From CAWIHA01 sp963835855 (GTDB lineage Bacteria > Acidobacteriota > Terriglobia > Bryobacterales > Bryobacteraceae), in contig CAWIHA010000036.1 of assembly GCA_963835855.1 (NCBI GenBank), positions 1-51,232 of the forward strand: 51,232 nt of DNA. The letters are read 5' to 3'. The translations under genes were made by a program, and so were the position numbers. The notes under the pieces were generated by a model. The model saw nothing but the letters and a program-made list of their open reading frames with translations. It made no database searches and was not told where the DNA came from. Shown here piece by piece: positions 33,194 through 43,709 of this stretch; the stretch's first letter is position 1; every line of letters begins with the position of its first letter.

Positions 33194-34075
33194 ATGCTGT
33201 ATTCGCTATCGCCGCTTACGAACTGGTTTCCCAAGCTGACTCTGACCGCGGCCATCGACATCCTGATCGTCGCCTTCCTGATCTATCAGCTCATCATGGT
33301 CGTGAAGGGGACGCGGGCGGCGCATGTGCTGGCGGGTATTGGCGTGCTTCTGTTGGTTTACCTGTTCGCGATAGCGGCGAATCTCGATCTGCTACGCTCC
33401 ATTCTGGCCACCCTGGTGCCATATGCGGCGATCGCGCTGATCGTCATTTTCCAGTCTGAGATCCGGCGAACTCTGGCCCGCATCGGGCGGCGCCACTGGC
33501 TCGGCTTCGGCAGCGAGCTGCAGCGGCGCGAATCGACCGATGACATTCTGCTAGCTATCGGCCGGCTAGCTCAGGAGAAGACCGGCGCGCTCATCGTCAT
33601 CGAGCGCGAGACCGGCCTGCGAAGTTTCATCGAGAGCGGCGTCGCGCTGAACGCTTATCTCTCCCGCGATCTGCTGCTTTCGATCTTTCAGCCCGGTGGA
33701 GCGCTACACGACGGCGCGGTCATCGTGCAGGGCGAGCGCATTGCCGCGGCGGCCTGCTTCCTTCCGCTCAGCATGAACCCGCTGCTGGCGCGAAAGCTCG
33801 GCACGCGCCACCGCGCCGCCATCGGCATCACGGAGGAGGCGGACTGCATCTCGCTGGTCGTCTCCGAGGAAACCGGGCGCCTTTCCATCGCCGCCTTCGG
33901 CGAGATCGAGCCCGACGTGAGCCTCCGCCGGGTGGAGGAGCGCCTGGCCAAGCACTTCGGCCGCAAGCAGCGTGAGCAGCCGCCAATGGAGTTCCCCGAG
34001 CACCCGCAGGACGCCGGCTCCAATGGCCATGAAGCCGCCCGCGAAACGGATTGGACGAAGGCGGGCCACGCATGA
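33194..34075 (+). CDS. cdaA: Diadenylate cyclase CdaA (DacA)
   Basis: 293 aa. Three N-terminal transmembrane helices ('ILIVAFLIYQLIMVV', 'VLAGIGVLLLVYLFAI', 'VPYAAIALIVIFQSE') precede the DAC domain with 'PGGALHDGAVIV' (DGA) and 'LGTRHRAAIGITE' (RHR), the ATP-binding and catalytic motifs. It makes c-di-AMP, a second messenger for potassium and wall homeostasis. First gene of cdaA-cdaR-glmM, as in Firmicutes. The acidic, Gln/Glu-rich C-terminal tail is variable. Confidence 0.96.
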   Translation: MLYSLSPLTNWFPKLTLTAAIDILIVAFLIYQLIMVVKGTRAAHVLAGIGVLLLVYLFAIAANLDLLRSILATLVPYAAIALIVIFQSEIRRTLARIGRRHWLGFGSELQRRESTDDILLAIGRLAQEKTGALIVIERETGLRSFIESGVALNAYLSRDLLLSIFQPGGALHDGAVIVQGERIAAAACFLPLSMNPLLARKLGTRHRAAIGITEEADCISLVVSEETGRLSIAAFGEIEPDVSLRRVEERLAKHFGRKQREQPPMEFPEHPQDAGSNGHEAARETDWTKAGHA

Positions 34076-34764
34076 TCCGGCGTCTTTTCGATCATTTCGG
34101 CTGGAGACTCCTGTCGCTCGCGGCGGCTCTGCTGCTGTGGGCCGGTTTTGCCGGCCGGCCGGAGCTGGTCACGTTTATTTCCGTTCCGATCGAATATCAG
34201 AACATGCCGGACCGCTTCGAGATGAGTTCAGACGTACCCCAGCGCGTTCTTTTGGAAGTGCGGGGGCCATCCGTTAAGCTTCACGATGTGGACCAGTGGC
34301 ACAGCGCGGTCGTATTGAACCTGGCTGGCGTGCGCGAGCCCGGCGAGCAGACTTTCACCATCGAGCGGCGGCACATCGAGCTCCCCGCCGGCTTGACGGT
34401 GGTGCGGACCACACCCGGGCAACTTCGGCTGCGCTTCGAGCATCGCCTCCAGGCCGAGGTACCCGTGCGCGTGCGCTTCGCGAGTCCTCCGCCTCAGGGC
34501 TACCGCGTCGGCCACGAAACTGTTTCTCCGAAGGAGCTCGAAATCGTTGGTCCGGAGAGCCGGGTCCGGCAGGTTGCCGAGGCCGAAACCGATCCCATCG
34601 ATCTGTCACACGTTGCCGGCACGGCCGAATTCAATGTGCATACGTTTGTAGCTGACCCGCAGGTGCGCTTTCATTCCTCGCCTAACGTCAAGGTTGTCAT
34701 TATGCTGGAGAAAACAACTCAAGGGGGCGCGCCTTCTGATGGTCAGACAACTGTTCGGGACTGA
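34072..34764 (+). CDS. cdaR: CdaR-like YbbR-domain protein
   Basis: 230 aa from the ATG overlapping the cdaA stop (ATGA). One N-terminal transmembrane helix ('LLSLAAALLLWAGFAG') is followed by extracytoplasmic YbbR repeats ('IEYQNMPDRFEMSSDVPQRV', 'VPVRVRFASPPPQGYRVGHE', 'PKELEIVGPESRVRQVAEAE'). In Firmicutes this protein tunes CdaA activity. Fewer repeats than Bacillus CdaR, which is normal outside Firmicutes. Confidence 0.92.
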   Translation: MIRRLFDHFGWRLLSLAAALLLWAGFAGRPELVTFISVPIEYQNMPDRFEMSSDVPQRVLLEVRGPSVKLHDVDQWHSAVVLNLAGVREPGEQTFTIERRHIELPAGLTVVRTTPGQLRLRFEHRLQAEVPVRVRFASPPPQGYRVGHETVSPKELEIVGPESRVRQVAEAETDPIDLSHVAGTAEFNVHTFVADPQVRFHSSPNVKVVIMLEKTTQGGAPSDGQTTVRD

Positions 34765-36130
34765 TGGAATTCGCGGGGTCGCAGGCGAATTTCCGCTCGA
34801 TCGAAAAACCGTATACGCACTCGGGGTCGCATTGGGACATGTGGCCGCGCGGCTGGGGCCGGATCCGGAAGTCCTCATCGGGATGGACACGCGTGAGTCG
34901 GGTCCGTGGATTGCTGCACAAGTGGCTGGCGGCTTGGCGCGAGCTGGCGCGCATGCCCGATTTGCGGGAGTGACCACTACGCCCGGCGTAGCGTATTTGA
35001 CGCGAACGAATTCCTTTGTTGCCGGCGTCATGATTTCCGCGTCGCATAACCTATATCAGGACAACGGCCTCAAGGTCTTCAGCCACTCCGGATACAAGTT
35101 CCCGGACGGGCAGGAGCACGCAATCGAGGAGGAGATCTTCGCTCTCGTTGAGTCGGGCATCGAGCCCTCGCCGCTTCGGCTCGCGCCCGATCCGGGCCTG
35201 GACCGGTGTTACATCGATTACCTTGCCTCGCTGGTGGGGCGGCGGTTTGACGGCCTGCGGATCGCCGTCGATTGCGGCAACGGCGCCGCGTCCGCGATTG
35301 CTCCCGGGTTATTCGAACGGCTGGGGGCGCGCGTAATGCCGTTTTTCTGTTGGCCCGATGGGCGCAATATCAATCTTCACTGCGGCGCCCTGCACGTGGA
35401 GAAGCTCCAGGCCAGGGTGAGCGCGGAGGGGGCCGACGTGGGTGTCGCCTTCGATGGCGACGCCGACCGCGCCATCTTCGTCTCCCGCTCCCGAAAAGTG
35501 ATTGATGGGGATGGCGTGCTGCTCATCGGCGCGCGTGCGCTGGCCGCCCAGGGGCGGCTGGCCGGCCCGGACGGCGAGCCGGCGGTCGTCGCAACCGTGA
35601 TGTCGAACCTTGGCCTCGAGCGCGCACTTCAGGCGCGCGGCATCCGGCTGCTCCGCACGCCGGTGGGAGACAAGTACGTACTCGAGGAGATGCTGCGGAC
35701 CGGCGCCGTACTCGGCGGTGAGCAGTGCGGGCACGTGATTTTCCTCGATGGGGCCACGACGGGCGACGGACTCCTGACCGCGCTGCGTATCATCGAGATC
35801 ATGCTCGCCTGCGGCCTCGGCCTCGACGAGCTCACCGAGGAGCTCGAAATCTATCCCCAGCGGCTAGTCAACGTGCGGGTGCGCGCGAAAAAGCCGCTGG
35901 CGGAGTTGCCTGCCGTAACGGCGGAGATCCACGCCGCCGAACGCGCCTTGGGCGACGCCGGCCGCGTCCTGGTGCGTTTCTCGGGCACCGAGCCGCTGGC
36001 CCGCGTGATGGTCGAAGGAGCCGAATGGTCTGAGGTCGAGGCGTTGGCCTCCCGCATCGCCAGTGTTATCGAGCAAGAACTGGGGCAGGAGCCTCCCTGC
36101 GCGGATGGCGGAATCGCAGCCGCTGCCTGA
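34739..36130 (+). CDS. glmM: Phosphoglucosamine mutase
   Basis: 463 aa. 'LFGTDGIRGVAGEFPL' opens the protein, the catalytic Ser102 lies in 'ISASHNLYQDNG', the metal loop is 'VAFDGDADRAIF' and the sugar loop 'GGEQCGHVIF'. It converts glucosamine-6-P to glucosamine-1-P for UDP-GlcNAc. The residue after the SASHN motif is Leu105, where Pro is usual. It overlaps cdaR by 26 nt. Linkage to CdaA fits the known GlmM-CdaA interaction in Firmicutes. Confidence 0.95.
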   Translation: MVRQLFGTDGIRGVAGEFPLDRKTVYALGVALGHVAARLGPDPEVLIGMDTRESGPWIAAQVAGGLARAGAHARFAGVTTTPGVAYLTRTNSFVAGVMISASHNLYQDNGLKVFSHSGYKFPDGQEHAIEEEIFALVESGIEPSPLRLAPDPGLDRCYIDYLASLVGRRFDGLRIAVDCGNGAASAIAPGLFERLGARVMPFFCWPDGRNINLHCGALHVEKLQARVSAEGADVGVAFDGDADRAIFVSRSRKVIDGDGVLLIGARALAAQGRLAGPDGEPAVVATVMSNLGLERALQARGIRLLRTPVGDKYVLEEMLRTGAVLGGEQCGHVIFLDGATTGDGLLTALRIIEIMLACGLGLDELTEELEIYPQRLVNVRVRAKKPLAELPAVTAEIHAAERALGDAGRVLVRFSGTEPLARVMVEGAEWSEVEALASRIASVIEQELGQEPPCADGGIAAAA

Positions 36131-36458
36131 CCGGACGGCCTGCTTCAGCGCGCATCTCCAAGGACATCGCTGCGCAACGCGCTCGTGGTGGGACAAGATG
36201 TCCCATCCATGCGCGTGTTTGCCCATTCTCAAACCCCACGATTTTGCGCCGGCAGCCGCGTTCTGCACAAGAGTTGGCGTCCTCGAGGAAAGCCGACTCG
36301 TGGAATACGGCCTGGTGAGCGAGCTCTTCAAAGCCCCAGCGCACGCCTCCACGCGCGGCTTAATCGCTCAAGTAAACCCTGCTCGGAACCCTCTGAAATC
36401 AAGGGACACGGGTGAGGCAGCCCCGTTTATGAGATGCGTTGTAGGCTTGGTTGTAACT
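36131..36458 (+). pseudogene. Intergenic region with a relic of an ABC transporter ATPase
   Basis: No intact gene. At about 36267-36377 (+), one frame reads 'RVGVLEESRLVEYGLVSELF' and continues 'KAPAHASTRGLI', which looks like the end of a MetN/oligopeptide-type ABC ATPase, normally ending in D-R-V-x-V-M-x-x-G-R-x-V-E-x-G and H-P-Y-T-R-x-L-L. No Walker motifs are nearby, so only this tail survives. The frame also runs on past the relic into unrelated sequence. Confidence 0.5.
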
Positions 36459-37355
36459 TCATTGCAGGATCGACTTCCAATCCATGCCCGCCGCGGCCTG
36501 AGTCCCAAAGCTGACCAGTAAGTCGATACTGCCTGTATCCGCCATATCGATCTTCTGCGGCAGCTTCCAGTCGAATCGCTTCATGATTCCCGGCCAGTGG
36601 CGGTTAACGATTTCCGTCTGCTGATCTTCCGGGGCGTCAAGTAGGGTATCCACAGTCCAGCCGAGCCAGCCCAACAGCCCGCACGGCGTTTTGCCGCTGG
36701 CCGGAAAGTACCCGGTCCCGAGCGAGACGACTTTGGTATCGGCCGGCGTGAAGTAGTCGTAATAGAATGCCTCCACGCAGGCCTCATAGACCGGGTTTCC
36801 GGTGACGCCCACGCCCCCGTCAACCAGTGTGGTCTGGAGACCGTTCATCTCGACCGCCCACGGCTTGAAGTACGTGGGCGCCGATGCGCTCGCCACTGCG
36901 CAATCGATCAAGCCCAGCTTGCCAGTAGTCCCGGCGTTCTTCGGGTTGTCCCGGGTGAAATACCAGGGGTGCGTGTCGATATCCTTCGCCGTGATGAGCA
37001 GCCCGATGGGCGAGTCGTTCAGCGTCCAGTTGGCCGAGGCGCCGAATACGCTCTTCAGGACTTTCTGGATGTTGGCCGGGTTGTACATGTATCCTGCCGT
37101 GAGCCGCTTCACGGTCGAGACCGGAGGGCCGGGCGTGAAGATCTGTTTGGAGCGGTCCGTGTAGATCTCCAAAATCTGAGCCGCCGGAATTCCCACGGCC
37201 ACCGCCGCCGCAATCAGGGCGCCGGTAGACGTGCCGGCCACGTAATCGAAACACTCGCGGGTCAGCGTTCCGGTCGTTTGTTCCAGTGCGACCAGCGTGC
37301 ACGCGGGAATGATTCCCCGAATGCCGCCGCCATCGATCGATAGGATTCTTTTCAT
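36459..37355 (-). CDS. Patatin-like phospholipase
   Basis: 298 aa lipid acyl hydrolase. Oxyanion-hole motif 'LSIDGGGIRGIIPACTL', nucleophile elbow 'VAGTSTGALIAAAVA' (GTSTG) and catalytic Asp in 'TLVDGGVGVTGNP'. No signal peptide, so cytoplasmic. A strong site (gggaggga) precedes the ATG. It resembles patatins used as effectors in some defence systems, but no cyclase or sensor gene is adjacent, so a metabolic or lipid-turnover role is just as likely. Confidence 0.92.
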   Translation of the reverse strand: MKRILSIDGGGIRGIIPACTLVALEQTTGTLTRECFDYVAGTSTGALIAAAVAVGIPAAQILEIYTDRSKQIFTPGPPVSTVKRLTAGYMYNPANIQKVLKSVFGASANWTLNDSPIGLLITAKDIDTHPWYFTRDNPKNAGTTGKLGLIDCAVASASAPTYFKPWAVEMNGLQTTLVDGGVGVTGNPVYEACVEAFYYDYFTPADTKVVSLGTGYFPASGKTPCGLLGWLGWTVDTLLDAPEDQQTEIVNRHWPGIMKRFDWKLPQKIDMADTGSIDLLVSFGTQAAAGMDWKSILQ

Positions 37356-37549
37356 TTCTCCCTCCCGTGTTGGCGCCCAGTCAAAACCCGTCCCTCAAAG
37401 TCTCGCGGTTCGCTGTCGGGCGCGGCCGCCTTGTCCCATGTCACTGTAAACAAAATACCGCTCCCATGCCCCCAAAACCATCCTCAGTTACTGATACTCC
37501 CAGATCACCGGCTCACCAGCCAGGATGCCGGTATCAACCGCGATGACAT

Positions 37550-37965
37550 TCAGGCCAGCTCTGCGCCGCTGAAGAAATAGCCGAGTTCGAAGCACGCCGT
37601 ATCGGGCGCATCCGAACCGTGCACGGCGTTTCGCTCGATGTCAGCGCCGAAACGCTTGCGGATCGTGCCCTCGGCGGCGTTGGCGGGATTGGTCGAGCCC
37701 ATCACCTCGCGCCATTTGCGAATGGCGTCCTCACGTTCGAGAGCGATGACAATCACCGGGCCTTCGGTCATGAACTTCACCAGGCCCTGGAAGAAGGGCT
37801 TGTCGCGATGCACCGCGTAAAATCCCTGGGCCTGCCGCGCGGTGAGATGCAGCAGCTTGAGGCCGAGAAGGCGGAAGCCCGCCTGCTCGATGAGGGACAG
37901 GATTTCGCCCGCGTGGCACTGGGCGATGGCGTCCGGCTTGATGATGGCAAGAGTGCGTTCCACAG

Positions 37966-37969
<4 letters not shown>
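37550..37969 (-). CDS. ndk: Nucleoside diphosphate kinase
   Basis: 139 aa. 'RTLAIIKPDAIAQCHAGEIL' and the active-site His in 'RNAVHGSDAPDTACFELGYFF' give a normal NDK. It phosphorylates NDPs using ATP. Its start overlaps the sucD stop (ATGA), giving a sucC-sucD-ndk operon. GTP or ATP made by succinyl-CoA synthetase could feed directly into NDP phosphorylation. Confidence 0.97.
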
Positions 37970-39986
<2,017 letters not shown>

Positions 39987-40050
39987 CGGATGAGGCGTGT
40001 GCTAGGATGTCAGGAAAGCTGCTGCTCATTGAGCCGTAAGCCAATATAAC

Positions 40051-41076
40051 ATGTCGTTACTCCCCTACCTTCACCGGGCAGTAAACCGCGAGCACTTGAC
40101 CGCTGCTGAAGCCGAAGAGGCTATGGCGCTCATCTTGGGCGGCCAGGCCTCAACCGCTCAGATCGCCGCGCTTCTGGTGGCATTGCGAATGAAAGGCGAG
40201 ACGGCCGTCGAGCTGCTCGGTTTCGCCCGGGCGATGCGCCAGAAAGCCAACCGCGTGGCTGCGGCTTCGGATGGCGAGCCGCTGCTCGATACCTGCGGCA
40301 CCGGCGGCGACGGCCTCGGCACCTTCAATATTTCCACGATTTGTGCATTCGTCGTAGCCGGGGCCGGCGTGCGCGTGGCCAAGCACGGCAATCGTTCCAT
40401 CTCGAGCGGCTGCGGCAGCGCGGACGTCCTGGAGCGCCTCGGAATCCGGATTGTGCTCGATGCGAATCAGGCGGCGCGAGCCATTCGGGAAATCGGCATC
40501 GGGTTCCTGTTTGCCCCCGCGTTTCACCCGGCGATGAAGCACGCCCAGCCCGCGCGTCTCGAGCTGAAGATGCGAACGATATTCAATTTGCTCGGACCGC
40601 TCACGAACCCGGCGGGTGCGACCGCGCAACTGGTCGGAGCGCCGTCACCGGATGCGGCCGAGTTGATTGCCAGCGCACTGGCAGCGCTCGGCCTCGAACG
40701 CGGCTTCGTTGTGCACGGCTCCGATGGCCTCGATGAGATCACGACCACGGGACCGAGCCTCGTCTTCGAGATCTGCCGCGGTGAAGTAAGCCGCCGCGCC
40801 GTGAGCCCGGCGGATTTCGGCGTTGCGCCGACAACCTTGGCGGAGCTTAAAGGCGGAACGCCGGAGGTCAACTGCGAGATCGCGAAGTCCATTTTGCTGG
40901 GGCAGCACGGGCCGAAGCGCGATATCGTGCTGGTAAATGCCGCCGCCGCTCTGGTGGTGGCGGGCCGTGCGGCTACGTTTGGGGAAGGGATCGTGCAGGC
41001 CGGGGAATCAATCGATTCCGGCACGGCACTGCGGAAGGTCGAGCAGCTCGCCGCGTTCAGCCGCGAATTGGGATAA
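40051..41076 (+). CDS. trpD: Anthranilate phosphoribosyltransferase
   Basis: 341 aa. PRPP-binding 'LLDTCGTGGDGLGTFNIST', 'VRVAKHGNRSISSGCGSADV', 'FAPAFHPAMKHAQPARLELK' and 'RTIFNLLGPLTNPA' cover all the family blocks. Second step of tryptophan synthesis. It stands alone rather than in a trp operon, which is common in this phylum. Confidence 0.97.
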   Translation: MSLLPYLHRAVNREHLTAAEAEEAMALILGGQASTAQIAALLVALRMKGETAVELLGFARAMRQKANRVAAASDGEPLLDTCGTGGDGLGTFNISTICAFVVAGAGVRVAKHGNRSISSGCGSADVLERLGIRIVLDANQAARAIREIGIGFLFAPAFHPAMKHAQPARLELKMRTIFNLLGPLTNPAGATAQLVGAPSPDAAELIASALAALGLERGFVVHGSDGLDEITTTGPSLVFEICRGEVSRRAVSPADFGVAPTTLAELKGGTPEVNCEIAKSILLGQHGPKRDIVLVNAAAALVVAGRAATFGEGIVQAGESIDSGTALRKVEQLAAFSRELG

Positions 41077-41159
41077 GACAAAACCAGCCCACCAGTGATA
41101 TGCACCACTCGCCCCGCGCCAAGAGCGGCATTGGATAGTGGAGCCAGCCGCCGTTTTCG

Positions 41160-41540
41160 CTATCGCGCGCCGGCGTGCCGCTTGAGGATCTGGGGCAGAT
41201 TTTGCGAAAGTGCGGACCTCGCCAGCACCATATCGCAACCCGTCTCGTGCGCTTTCTGCTTGAGCTCGCCCTGGACGTGCGAGAGATAGCCGATCAAGCT
41301 GATCGACTTCATCTCGGCGCTGCCTTTCAATTTCGGAATCAACTCGAGAGGCTGCATCGCGCTGAAGTTCAAATCGAAGATGATCAGGGCGGGCTTCTCC
41401 TTCATGGCCTTTTCGAGCAACTCCTCGTCGTTCTTGACAAACTCCACCTGGAGGCCCGCTCGCTTGGCGGCGTCGCTGATCTTCACCGTGAAGAACAAAT
41501 CGCCTACTGCGGCCAGGATTTTCTTAGGCTGCCTTTGCAT
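41160..41540 (-). CDS. Atypical receiver-domain protein
   Basis: 126 aa. The fold resembles a CheY-like receiver: 'KILAAVGDLFFTVKISDAAK', 'PALIIFDLNFSAM' (possible phospho-Asp), then 'SLIGYLSHVQGELKQKAHET'. The acidic pair at the start of the domain is absent ('AVGD' instead of DD) and the Lys is not in a KP pair. It may be a pseudo-receiver that does not use classical phosphorylation. No DNA-binding or output domain. ATG 41540 was chosen over an upstream start. Confidence 0.7.
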   Translation of the reverse strand: MQRQPKKILAAVGDLFFTVKISDAAKRAGLQVEFVKNDEELLEKAMKEKPALIIFDLNFSAMQPLELIPKLKGSAEMKSISLIGYLSHVQGELKQKAHETGCDMVLARSALSQNLPQILKRHAGAR

Positions 41541-41831
41541 AGATCCCGTCAAGAGAATCAGTCCCGCAAATTGGCCGGACAATTCCAGTTTTTAATTGTC
41601 GAGTTGCCGCTCTGGTGGGTAAATTTCATCGTACCTTGTTCCAGGCCGCAGCGCAACGGGCGGGGCTTTTCCGGTGCGCCACAAAGCAAGCGCGTGTTAC
41701 CGTGGAGCCGGGCCCCTTCGGCTGCTTGCCGAGGGAGGAGCTCGGCATCCGTGGCTGCGATCCGATTTATGATAAGGCGTTGCGGCAGGCGGCCCGGATC
41801 GCCGGCCGTGAACGGGGGTGAAGGTTTGACG

Positions 41832-42560
41832 GTGCACTGGCAGGTGTATCCCGAAGCAGTGGCCGCCGCGGCTGCGTGCGCGGACTTCATGGTTGCGCGT
41901 TTGGAGCAGGCGCTGTCGCTAAAGGACTACGCCACGCTCGCACTCTCAGGGGGAACCACGCCGAAGCCGCTGTTCGACCGGTTGGCTTCACTCCGCTTCC
42001 CCTGGCATCAGGTGCATTTCTTTTGGGCGGACGAGCGCGCCGTTCCGCCTACCGACCCATTGAGCAACTATAAGCTCGCCGCCGAGGCTTTGCTTTTGCC
42101 GGCAAAAGTGCCGCAGCAGAACGTACACCGCATCCACGGCGAGCTTATGCCCGACGTTGCCGCGCGTGCCTACGAACGGGAGATCCGCGACTTCTTTGGG
42201 CTCGAGTCTGGCGAGATGCCGCCGTTTGACCTCGTGCACCGCGGCATAGGACCGGACGGGCACACGGCCAGTCTTTTCCCTGGCGACCCGTTCCTCGAAG
42301 ATCGCGAGCGGATCGCCGCCGCTGTCTACGCGGAAAAAGTGGGCCAGTGGCGGGTCACGCTTCTGCCTGGCGTGTTAGAGGCGGCCAGAGAAACCGTGTT
42401 GCTGGTTGCGGGGGTGGACAAAGCGGAGCCGGTGCGCGCCATTTTCAACGAGCCGTACGATCCGAAACAGTACCCGGGGCAGTTGGGAATGGCGCAGGGC
42501 CGCAGTGTAACCTGGTTCCTCGATCAAGCGGCCGCGCGGTTGCTTGAAAGTCCCGAGTAG
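41832..42560 (+). CDS. pgl: 6-phosphogluconolactonase
   Basis: 242 aa from GTG 41832, which has ggtgaagg 7 bases upstream. 'ATLALSGGTTPKPLFDRLA', 'HFFWADERAVPPTDPLSNYK' and 'GIGPDGHTASLFPGDPFLED' are the lactonase blocks. It hydrolyses 6-phosphogluconolactone, the product of Zwf, whose gene lies 7 kb further on (49757). The 290 bp upstream contain no gene that I can identify. Confidence 0.93.
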   Translation: MHWQVYPEAVAAAAACADFMVARLEQALSLKDYATLALSGGTTPKPLFDRLASLRFPWHQVHFFWADERAVPPTDPLSNYKLAAEALLLPAKVPQQNVHRIHGELMPDVAARAYEREIRDFFGLESGEMPPFDLVHRGIGPDGHTASLFPGDPFLEDRERIAAAVYAEKVGQWRVTLLPGVLEAARETVLLVAGVDKAEPVRAIFNEPYDPKQYPGQLGMAQGRSVTWFLDQAAARLLESPE

Positions 42561-42593
42561 GGCCATTGCCGGGGGCGCGCCCCGGCAATGCAT

Positions 42594-43622
42594 CTACGGG
42601 ATCACAACGATCTTTCCAAACTGCTCCTTCCGCTCGAGGCGCTCGTGCGCGGCGCGAATCTCCGCAAGCGGGTAGACGCGGTCGATGACGGGCCGCACCT
42701 GCTTCCGGAAGACCAACTGGAGCACGGTCGAGAGCTCGCCCATCGTGCCCACAAACGATCCGAGCAGCGACTGCTGGCGACTGAACAGAAACCGGAGATC
42801 GACCTTCACGTCATAGCCGGTCGTCGCGCCGCAGGTGACCAGCCGTCCATTGGGCGCAAGCGATTGCAGGCTTTTAGGCCAAGTGGCCGCGCCCACATGT
42901 TCGAGGACGACATCGACGCCGCGCCGGTCCGTGAACTTTTTGACCTCGGCCGCGATGTCCTGCTGGTAATGATCTACGACGGCATCCGCGCCAAGCTGGC
43001 GTGCCATTTCGAGCTTTGCATCTCCTCCCGCGGTCGCGATCACGCGGCAGTGGAAGAGTTTCGCAAGCTGGATGGCGGCCGAGCCCACGCCGCTCGATGC
43101 CGCGAGCACGAGCACGACCTCGCCAGGCTGCAACTGCGCGCGGCTAAACAGCATGTGCCAGGCTGTGAGAAACACGAGCGGAACGGCGGCGGCGTCCTCG
43201 AATGTCAGGTCGTCCGGGATCGGAACGACGGCGTATTCCGGGGCCGCCACGAACTCTGTGTTGCCGCCGGGCACGCCGAGGCCGAAGATCGTGTACCGCC
43301 TGCACTGGTTATCGCGGCCTGAAACGCAATGTGCGCATTGGCGGCAGCTCAGGCCGGGTGAGAGCAGAACGCGCTGGCCGGGATGAATGCGCTGGCATAG
43401 CTCGCCGGTCGAGACCACCTCGCCCGCGATGTCGCTGCCGAGGATGTGCGGCATCGGGATTTCGGTGTTGGGGAGGCCGGCGCGCACAAAGAGGTCGAGG
43501 TGATTCAGCGCACAGGCGCGCACGCGCACGAGCGACTGGTCGGCCGGGATCTTGGGCTCCGGCGCGTCTTCGTAAACCAGGACCTCCGGCCCTCCGTGCC
43601 GATGAATCCGTGCAGCCTTCAT
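42594..43622 (-). CDS. Zinc-binding alcohol dehydrogenase / quinone oxidoreductase
   Basis: 342 aa MDR-family enzyme. The structural zinc motif is CRQCAHCVSGRDNQC and the nucleotide-binding block is 'VVLVLAASSGVGSAAIQLAK'. The GroES-like part begins 'KAARIHRHGGPEVLVYEDAP'. The substrate cannot be read from the sequence. ATG 43622 is the start that places the family N-terminus correctly. Confidence 0.88.
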   Translation of the reverse strand: MKAARIHRHGGPEVLVYEDAPEPKIPADQSLVRVRACALNHLDLFVRAGLPNTEIPMPHILGSDIAGEVVSTGELCQRIHPGQRVLLSPGLSCRQCAHCVSGRDNQCRRYTIFGLGVPGGNTEFVAAPEYAVVPIPDDLTFEDAAAVPLVFLTAWHMLFSRAQLQPGEVVLVLAASSGVGSAAIQLAKLFHCRVIATAGGDAKLEMARQLGADAVVDHYQQDIAAEVKKFTDRRGVDVVLEHVGAATWPKSLQSLAPNGRLVTCGATTGYDVKVDLRFLFSRQQSLLGSFVGTMGELSTVLQLVFRKQVRPVIDRVYPLAEIRAAHERLERKEQFGKIVVIP

Positions 43623-43709
43623 GGCTCCATTGTGACGCACGGCCGAGGTAAGGAGCAGATGAAGCCGCCACATAATTCGCAGCGGCGTGGCGAGGTTAGC
43701 CGCAAGCTG

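Noticed and set aside
36459..37355. Patatin as a CBASS-type defence effector, with cdaA nearby
   Set aside because: CdaA here is the housekeeping c-di-AMP cyclase in an operon with cdaR and glmM on the other strand. No CD-NTase, Cap2/Cap3 or other defence gene is present.
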